DNA of 29,415 nucleotides, taken from NCBI GenBank assembly GCA_934130595.1, contig CAKOYF010000016.1, forward strand, positions 1-29,415, in the 5' to 3' direction. A model generated the notes under the pieces. The model was not told the DNA's origin, searched no databases, and saw only the letters and a program-made list of their open reading frames with translations. Shown here piece by piece: positions 23,795 to 29,415 of this stretch (positions are counted from its first letter, which is position 1; each line of letters begins with the position of its first letter). Made by a program: the position numbers and the translations under genes. This DNA comes from an uncultured Clostridia bacterium (GTDB lineage Bacteria > Bacillota > Clostridia > TANB77 > CAG-465).

Positions 23795-24469
23795 ATGATG
23801 AACAAGCTAAGGTTAGTTTATGGTAAATCTAGAGATGCAATGTATATATCTCAGGAAGACACTATTAAAATTTTTTCTGATGCATTCTCTAAGGCAGGAC
23901 TACCAGTTGTTAGATCTAAAAGTACAAATTTGGTAGATATGATGTTTGCTCATCCACTTACTGATGGGTATGAAAGTACTGGAGAAATTTTTGAAATAAA
24001 TCTTACTGAAGAAGTGGACACTCGTTATTTAGTAAGAGAATTAAATAGAACTCTTCCAGCAGGATTTATAGTTATGTCTGCAGAAAACGTATCACCAAAT
24101 GAAGAAAGTATTAACTTAAGGGTTTATGCAGCTGAGTATGTAATAAATATAGATTATGCTGAAAAATTTAAAGATAAATCTTTAAGAGAGAAAGATGAGA
24201 TAAAAGCATATTATAGAAAAAAGATGGAGATGTATTTATCACAAAATCAAATTCTTGTAGTAAAAAAGAGCTACGATAGAATGGAGAGATTAGATATTAA
24301 GCCTCAAATTGAAAAATATGTGTTTAATATAGATGATAGTGTAGATTTAGTTTTGTCTGCAGGTCCAAGATCCAATATATCACCAGCAATAGTGATGAAT
24401 GGATATTTTGAATATATAAATGAAAAAGTTGATTACGAAGTAAAAAGAACAAAGATATTATATAGTTAA
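23795..24469 (+). CDS. DUF2344 / TIGR03936 radical-SAM-linked protein
   Basis: A 224-residue protein. The opening KLRLVYGKSRDAMYISQED corresponds to the family pattern (R-x-F-x-K-x-G-x-L-x-F-x-S-H-x-D), and the segments FSDAFSKAGLPV and MMFAHPLTDGYES match the next conserved blocks. ELNRTLPAGF completes the N-terminal half. Members normally lie beside, or are fused to, a B12-binding-like radical-SAM protein (TIGR03960) and close to RNase E/G and the L21/L27 ribosomal genes. None of those is next to it here. The function is unknown for the family. ATG 23795 and ATG 23798 are both possible starts behind GGAAGGAAGA. Confidence 0.8.
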   Translation: MMNKLRLVYGKSRDAMYISQEDTIKIFSDAFSKAGLPVVRSKSTNLVDMMFAHPLTDGYESTGEIFEINLTEEVDTRYLVRELNRTLPAGFIVMSAENVSPNEESINLRVYAAEYVINIDYAEKFKDKSLREKDEIKAYYRKKMEMYLSQNQILVVKKSYDRMERLDIKPQIEKYVFNIDDSVDLVLSAGPRSNISPAIVMNGYFEYINEKVDYEVKRTKILYS

Positions 24470-24534
24470 AATTTGCCGATTTTTCTTGAAATTTTCTTGT
24501 AACAAAAATGATATAAATTATGGTAAACAAATTG

Positions 24535-24563
24535 TTGACATTGATATATTAATATGGGATAAT
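24535..24563 (+). promoter_or_regulatory. Candidate sigma-A promoter of spoVG
   Basis: TTGACA (24535-24540), 17 bases, GATAAT (24558-24563). The ATG is 33 bases downstream. The form is housekeeping; I see no sigma-H-like element, although spoVG is sigma-H controlled in Bacillus subtilis. Confidence 0.72.
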
Positions 24564-24595
24564 AAAGTTAACATTCAAGGAAGGCGGTGTAGAAC

Positions 24596-24850
24596 ATGCA
24601 AGTAACAGACGTAAGAGTTAGAAAAGTAACTTCTCAAAACAGAATGAAAGCTATCGCTTCTATAACTATTGATGATGTTTTTGTAATTCACGATATTAAA
24701 GTTATTGAAAGTGATAAAGGGTTATTTATTGCAATGCCTAGCAGAAAAACTCCAAACGGAGAATTTAAAGATATTGCTCATCCTATCAATACTGAAACAA
24801 GAGAAATGTTACAAAAATTAATTATTGATAAATATAATGAGGCTGAGTAA
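24596..24850 (+). CDS. spoVG: SpoVG regulator
   Basis: An 84-residue protein that matches the SpoVG family from end to end: QVTDVRVRKV, RMKAIASITIDDVFVIHDIKVIE (two halves of a beta-rich fold), and IAMPSRKTPNGEFKDIAHPIN. SpoVG is a small dimeric nucleic-acid-binding regulator linked to septation, sporulation and virulence control in Firmicutes. It is slightly shorter than the Bacillus protein, lacking the acidic tail. AAGGCGGTG provides the ribosome site. A terminator follows, so it is a single-gene unit. Confidence 0.95.
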   Translation: MQVTDVRVRKVTSQNRMKAIASITIDDVFVIHDIKVIESDKGLFIAMPSRKTPNGEFKDIAHPINTETREMLQKLIIDKYNEAE

Positions 24851-24877
24851 TTTATAAGATAAATTATGATGAAAACT

Positions 24878-24905
24878 AGAGGGTTATTTAAGACCCTCTT
24901 TTTAT
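24878..24905 (+). terminator. Rho-independent terminator after spoVG
   Basis: A 7-bp stem AGAGGGT/ACCCTCT (24878-24884 with 24893-24899) is followed by TTTTT. Confidence 0.85.
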
Positions 24906-24928
24906 ATATGTAAGGAGATGATAAATGT

Positions 24929-26581
24929 ATGACTAATGAATATGTTAAAGGTATAGTAGCTAAAATTCCTTTTGAGCCAGGAATCTATATGATGAAAGAT
25001 GAAAAAGGTGAGATAATATATGTAGGAAAAGCTATTTCTTTGAGAAAAAGAGTAAGACAATATTTTCAAAAGAATAATAAAACAAAGAGAATAGAAAACA
25101 TGGCTTCATTAGTTAGAGACATAGATTATATAGTAGTAAATAATGAAGTAGAAGCTTTAAACCTTGAATGTAACTATATAAAAAAATTATCTCCTAAATT
25201 CAATGTATTATTAAAAGACGATAAAACATATCCATATATAAAAGTAACTATAAAAGATAAATATCCACTAATTTATGTTACTCGTAGAAGAATTGATGAT
25301 AAAGCTTTATATTTTGGACCATATACAAATGTAGGTGCAATGAGAGACGCTTTACATACAATAAAGGAAATATTTCCAGTTAAAAGATGTAAATACAATT
25401 TAGATAAAACAAAAATAAAAAATGCTTGTCTATATTATCATATAGGTAGATGTTTAGGACCATGTATAAATGAAGTAAATCTTAAGGCATATAAAGATAT
25501 GATAGATCAAGTTGTGTTGTTTTTAGAGGGAAAGACTTCTGATGTCAAAAAGATGATAGAAGCACAAATAGAAGAATGTATACAAAAACTAGAATTTGAA
25601 AAAGCAGCAGTTTTAAAGCAAAGGCTAGATAATATAGAAAAATTTAGCCAAAAGCAAAACGTATCTAATTTAAATGAAATTAGTACAGATATCTGGGGAT
25701 ATGTATACAATGATGAAACTCTATACATTCAAATATTTAAAATCAGAGATTATAAGATAGTACTTCATGACAATGTTAAACTTAATGAAGTTTCAGAAGA
25801 TGAAATAGAAGAATCCTTAGCACAAATTGTTTCTAATTATTACACAGATAATAAAGATATGCCTAAAAAGGTATATATAACATTAAGTGAAGAGCAAATT
25901 GAACTTATCAATAGTCTTTTCAAAAAAAGAGAAATTAGTTTACAAGTTATTTGTCCAAAAAGAGGAGAAAAAGCAAATCTTGTAAAAATGGTAGAAAATA
26001 ATATTCATATAAATATAGAAGACAATAAAAATAATGTTATTGAGGAGTTATCAAATCTTTTAGGATTTAAAGAAGGAATAGATTCTATTGAATGTTATGA
26101 TATATCTAACTTAAGAAATGAGTACATAGTTGGATGTATGATAAGATTTGAAAATGGAAAACTTAATAAGAGCATGTATAGAAAATTCAAAATTAAAAGT
26201 ACTATGACACAAGACGACCCACAATGTATGTATGAAGTAGTATTAAGAAGACTAAAACATGCACAAGAATGGCCACTTCCGGATGTTATGTTTATAGATG
26301 GTGCAATGAATCAACTAAATGCAGTAAAAAGAGCTATGGAAGATGCACAAGAGAGAACAAATATATATGGTATGGTAAAAAATGATAAGCATAGAACAAG
26401 AGGATTAATAGATGAAAACGGTAATGAATTTGACCTTTCAGATAAAAAGCAAATACTTAATTTCTTAACATTTTTACAAGATGAAATCCATAGATTTGTA
26501 ATAACATACCATAGAAAATTAAGGGATAGTGTAAAACTAAAAGACGGAAAAGTATATAAAAATATTGAAAAGAAAAAATAG
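24929..26581 (+). CDS. uvrC: Excinuclease ABC subunit C lacking the C-terminal helix-hairpin-helix domain
   Basis: A 550-residue nucleotide-excision-repair endonuclease that makes the 3' and 5' cuts beside a UvrAB-marked lesion. The GIY-YIG nuclease is at about 10-95 (PGIYMMKDEKGEIIYVGKA). Four cysteines at 154, 167, 175 and 179 correspond to the [4Fe-4S] site. The UVR helix pair lies near 205-235. The RNase H-like nuclease keeps Asp391 (CYDIS) and Asp457 (FIDGAMNQL, usually DGGKGQL) and the HRFVITYHRKLR helix. After that helix the family continues with a (HhH)2 DNA-binding domain of about 60 residues; here only a basic tail of about 16 remains. The ASCH gene begins 14 bases later, leaving no room for the missing part. 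AAGGAG precedes the ATG by 11 bases. Confidence 0.93.
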   Translation: MTNEYVKGIVAKIPFEPGIYMMKDEKGEIIYVGKAISLRKRVRQYFQKNNKTKRIENMASLVRDIDYIVVNNEVEALNLECNYIKKLSPKFNVLLKDDKTYPYIKVTIKDKYPLIYVTRRRIDDKALYFGPYTNVGAMRDALHTIKEIFPVKRCKYNLDKTKIKNACLYYHIGRCLGPCINEVNLKAYKDMIDQVVLFLEGKTSDVKKMIEAQIEECIQKLEFEKAAVLKQRLDNIEKFSQKQNVSNLNEISTDIWGYVYNDETLYIQIFKIRDYKIVLHDNVKLNEVSEDEIEESLAQIVSNYYTDNKDMPKKVYITLSEEQIELINSLFKKREISLQVICPKRGEKANLVKMVENNIHINIEDNKNNVIEELSNLLGFKEGIDSIECYDISNLRNEYIVGCMIRFENGKLNKSMYRKFKIKSTMTQDDPQCMYEVVLRRLKHAQEWPLPDVMFIDGAMNQLNAVKRAMEDAQERTNIYGMVKNDKHRTRGLIDENGNEFDLSDKKQILNFLTFLQDEIHRFVITYHRKLRDSVKLKDGKVYKNIEKKK

Positions 26582-26594
26582 TATGGAGGAAATG

Positions 26595-26984
26595 ATGAAA
26601 GTTTTAACAATAAGACAACCTTGGGCTACTCTTATAATGCAAGGAGTAAAAAGATATGAATTTAGAAGTTGGAATACAAAATTTAGAGGTGAATTTTTAA
26701 TACACGCAGGAAAAGGAATAGATAAAGAGGCAGTTGTACGTTTAAAAAAATATTTACCGAATGAACCATTACCACTTGGAAAAATTCTTGGAAAAGCTGA
26801 GCTAACAGATTGTATTGCAATGAATGATGAATTTGCTAGACAATTAGCAGCAGAAAATAATGATATTTATACTACTCATTCATTTTCAAGAAATTATGCT
26901 TTTAAGCTTGAAAATATAGAAAAATTTGATGAGCCTATTGAAGCAAAAGGCCAACTTGGATTTTGGAATTATACTGAGATGTAG
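26595..26984 (+). CDS. ASCH domain protein
   Basis: A 129-residue protein that is almost wholly an ASCH (PUA-like beta-barrel) domain. It begins KVLTIRQPWATLI and carries the family's charged loop QGVKRYEFRSW (G-x-K-x-x-E-x-R). It closes with GQLGFWNY. ASCH proteins bind RNA or modified nucleosides; the characterised small ones hydrolyse N4-acetylcytidine, but the substrate here is unknown. Two ATGs are adjacent (26592, 26595); the second is better spaced from GGAGG (26585-26589). The gene follows uvrC by 14 bases and is probably co-transcribed. A strong terminator follows. Confidence 0.88.
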   Translation: MKVLTIRQPWATLIMQGVKRYEFRSWNTKFRGEFLIHAGKGIDKEAVVRLKKYLPNEPLPLGKILGKAELTDCIAMNDEFARQLAAENNDIYTTHSFSRNYAFKLENIEKFDEPIEAKGQLGFWNYTEM

Positions 26985-26988
26985 TAAG

Positions 26989-27020
26989 AAAAAATGACCG
27001 TTTTATGGTCATTTTTTTAT
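26989..27020 (+). terminator. Rho-independent terminator after the ASCH gene
   Basis: An 11-bp stem AAAAAATGACC/GGTCATTTTTT with a 7-base loop continues into T-runs. Between it and the ATG at 27168 there is a weak GGAAAAGAAA/TTTCTTCC pairing (27052-27077) and no clear promoter. Confidence 0.88.
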
Positions 27021-27167
27021 ATATTTTTTAGAAATAAAAATGAAATAAACCGGAAAAGAAAAGGTAACATTTCTTCCTGAAAAAGCACATAATAATGGTT
27101 AATTATATAATATTTTACGTAAATTTGATAAAATTACAATGATAATGTAAAAAAGAGGGGGACATAT

Positions 27168-29415
27168 ATGAACAGAAAACTAAAATTATTTTTAGGAACA
27201 ATAATCATGGTTATTTTAAGCATTATATTAGTAAATGGAAATGATATATATGCTGTTCAAATATCAAATGTTTCACCAGGAACAATAGTAAATAAAAATG
27301 CTATGATATTTGAAAAAAGACCATCATCAGGAAGAGTTTCAAGTCTAACTTCTACAAATGGAAGTTGGTCTTTAAGAACAGGAAAACACCCTACAAATAT
27401 ATCATATGATAATGGAGTAAGTAAAATAAATTGGGAAAATTGGGTAGCTTTCCAATTATGGCAAGGTGTTGAAGATTCATCTGAGACATTTTGGGCTGCA
27501 TATATTACAAATCCAAGTGTAGGAAATTCAATAAGAGTAAAATATGACTCTATTGGAACATATAACGGAGAAAAAATAGGAGTATATCTAGATTTCACAT
27601 TAGAAAGTGTTGATGGCTCTGGCTCATTTATGATACAAGGATGTGAAAATTCATTATTTAATGGATTTGTATTTTTCGGTGGTAGAGTAAAAACAAAATT
27701 AACTTTTTATAAAATGAGTAATGGAAGCAGTATAGCAGTTTCAGGAAGTGCACTTTGTTTTAACTCATTAAATACAAACGAAGGATTTACTATACCAGAA
27801 AGTCAGGTAAACTATGTTGAACTTTCTACTCAAACAGTTGTATCTGCTTCTTCAAGTGGAAACTTGGTAAAAGTAATAGGAACAGCTGAAGGATTTGATG
27901 ACTTTTTAGGTGGTGATACTTTCTATAAAGCATCAGCAGTAGTTGCATTAAAAAATGCTATTACTAGTGTAGAATTTTCTAGCTTAACAAGTGATTGGTG
28001 GTTTACATTTACTACTAACCCTTTAACAATAGGTAGAATAGAAGATCCAGTAAAATCTATTACAACTTCTACAGGACATGTAGGAGATACAGTTACTTAT
28101 ACAATAAATCAAAAAGCTAACCAAATGGGTGTTGATACGCTTGAAAAGTATACAAGTTTAGTATTTAAAGATACTTTACCAGTAGGAATTACTCCTAAAG
28201 CTGTTAAGGTATATGCACCTAATGGAACTGAAATTACTAGTAGTGCAGGTAGTGCTAATATAAGTGGACAAGATGTTAAATATACTTTTTCATCAACATA
28301 CTTAAATAGTAGTTATGTATATGATGGAGGAACATATAAATTTGTAATAACTGGTACTGTAAGTGACAATATAAAAGGAAAAAACAGTGTAGATAATTCA
28401 GCAAATATTACAATAAATTCTACATCATTTGGAACAAACACAGTAAAATTTTCACCATTATATAAAATAACAACATCTAAAATAGATGCACAAATTGATG
28501 CATCAATTCCAGATGTACCAGCAGGAAGCAATAAAACTATAAATTATAGTCATATAAAAGGATATTATATATCTAGTTTAAAAGTAGATAACCAAGAGGT
28601 TACTCCTACATCAATTATGTCTGGTTCTTATACTTTTTCTAACATTCAAGATGATCATAAAGTAGAAGTAGTAGGAAAACCACAAACAGTTAGTATTACA
28701 TTAAAAAAGACAGATAAAGAAACAGGAACAACTCCTCAAGGAGATGCTAGTTTAGATGGAGCTGAGTATACAATTTACCAAGATGCAGATTGTAAAAAAG
28801 CTGTTGAAACATTAAAAATAGCCAAAAACAGTGATGGAACTCACTCAGCTACAAGTAGTAAATTACCATTAGCAGAAAATGTAAATAATAGTTATATTTA
28901 TCATGGAACATATTATATAAAAGAAACAAAAGCTCCACAAGGATACCTATTAGATTCTAATGTATATTCTGCTACAGTAGATATAGATGCATTAACTAGT
29001 GCAACAACATCTGTAACAATAGATGTAGCAGATCAAGTAATAAAAAATAACATAGAATTAACAAAATATCTAGAAAAGACAGATTCATCATTAAAGATGA
29101 AATTAAATGGCGCTATATTTATGGCTACATTAAATAGTGATAATACAAAGAAATATTATTCTACAGAAACAGATCAAAATGGTTACGCAATAATAAAAGA
29201 TTTACCGTATGGTACATATACTATAGTTGAAAGTACTGTCCCATCAACTGCTTTTAATGGAAGATTTTATGTAGGTATTTCAAATTCTGTAGTAAAAGCA
29301 TTTGAATGTAGTATTTTCCAAGATAAAACAGTTGAAAAATATGTATATGGAGATATAACAAATATAGCAAAGAAAATGCAAATAACAATATATAAAGAAG
29401 ATGCTCAAACTGGAA
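27168..29415 (+). CDS. SpaA/Cna-B repeat surface adhesin, N-terminal part (runs off the window)
   Basis: 749 complete codons are visible with no stop. A signal peptide (1-29, likely cut after IYA) leads the protein. Residues about 30-290 are a beta-rich region I do not recognise. About 293-425 looks like an isopeptide-forming fimbrial (DUF11-like) domain: GHVGDTVTYTI, then VFKDTLPVGITP. A further small domain precedes the SpaA-type prealbumin repeats. Repeat one (about 507-615) has ITLKKTD and YYIKETKAPQGY. Repeat two (about 629-715) has IELTKYLEKTD and YTIVEST. A third begins at 737 (MQITIYKED). The Lys and Glu in these motifs are the residues that form the intramolecular isopeptide bond. 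The fold is that of a Gram-positive stalk or pilin-like adhesin; a C-terminal LPXTG anchor would lie outside the window. The start has AGAGGGGGA just upstream. Confidence 0.88.
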   Translation, partial: MNRKLKLFLGTIIMVILSIILVNGNDIYAVQISNVSPGTIVNKNAMIFEKRPSSGRVSSLTSTNGSWSLRTGKHPTNISYDNGVSKINWENWVAFQLWQGVEDSSETFWAAYITNPSVGNSIRVKYDSIGTYNGEKIGVYLDFTLESVDGSGSFMIQGCENSLFNGFVFFGGRVKTKLTFYKMSNGSSIAVSGSALCFNSLNTNEGFTIPESQVNYVELSTQTVVSASSSGNLVKVIGTAEGFDDFLGGDTFYKASAVVALKNAITSVEFSSLTSDWWFTFTTNPLTIGRIEDPVKSITTSTGHVGDTVTYTINQKANQMGVDTLEKYTSLVFKDTLPVGITPKAVKVYAPNGTEITSSAGSANISGQDVKYTFSSTYLNSSYVYDGGTYKFVITGTVSDNIKGKNSVDNSANITINSTSFGTNTVKFSPLYKITTSKIDAQIDASIPDVPAGSNKTINYSHIKGYYISSLKVDNQEVTPTSIMSGSYTFSNIQDDHKVEVVGKPQTVSITLKKTDKETGTTPQGDASLDGAEYTIYQDADCKKAVETLKIAKNSDGTHSATSSKLPLAENVNNSYIYHGTYYIKETKAPQGYLLDSNVYSATVDIDALTSATTSVTIDVADQVIKNNIELTKYLEKTDSSLKMKLNGAIFMATLNSDNTKKYYSTETDQNGYAIIKDLPYGTYTIVESTVPSTAFNGRFYVGISNSVVKAFECSIFQDKTVEKYVYGDITNIAKKMQITIYKEDAQTG

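Overview
The window is one contiguous piece of a low-GC (by eye roughly 30%, not computed), AT-rich chromosome. It looks like an anaerobic, Gram-positive, Clostridia-type bacterium. The reasons are strong AGGAGG-like ribosome sites, a class III (oxygen-sensitive) ribonucleotide reductase with its radical-SAM activase, SpoVG, a YvcK/MurB cell-envelope cluster, a COG2509-type FAD protein, and MucBP/SpaA surface proteins at both ends. The genes are dense. No gene-free stretch exceeds 300 bases, and I see no tRNA, rRNA, insertion sequence, CRISPR array or prophage.

Layout: 1-747 is the end of a MucBP-repeat surface protein with a terminator behind it. 1009-4355 is a three-gene run: GNAT acetyltransferase, FAD-dependent dehydrogenase, membrane-anchored cell-wall amidase. 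4437-7543 is the anaerobic ribonucleotide reductase locus, followed by an AI-2E family permease (7576-8700). A bidirectional terminator separates it from a minus-strand aspartokinase (8752-9741). A two-TM protein with a long leader follows (9994-10659). 10784-16781 runs ftsY, murB, yvcK, a debranching-enzyme-like protein, a broken small membrane gene and ruvC, ending in a terminator. Next come a small anchored protein, a patatin-like phospholipase, and the guanine-nucleotide pair IMP dehydrogenase/GMP synthetase (18397-21440). A minus-strand SH3/CAP secreted protein faces them. After that are a DAO-family oxidoreductase, a lone DUF2344 protein, SpoVG, a shortened UvrC, an ASCH protein, and the start of a large SpaA/Cna-B adhesin running off the window.

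The most striking system is the ribonucleotide reductase. The large NrdD chain has a normal ATP-cone, catalytic Cys loop and Cys-rich C-terminal knuckle, but its last residues are a decayed copy of the glycyl-radical loop in which the radical glycine is a lysine. A separate 90-residue gene downstream, with its own candidate promoter and ribosome site and overlapping nrdG by 17 bases, carries an intact glycyl-radical domain (RRITGYLVGTLDRF) behind a ~50-residue unfamiliar N-terminus. The simplest reading is a split class III reductase whose radical domain is supplied in trans and activated by NrdG, comparable in principle to the GrcA/YfiD spare part of pyruvate formate-lyase.

Other departures from family norms: a UvrC without its C-terminal helix-hairpin-helix domain, an aspartokinase with only one ACT unit, a debranching-enzyme homologue without the usual catalytic motifs, a murB-yvcK pair lacking rapZ and whiA, and a small membrane gene broken at an AT dinucleotide run.
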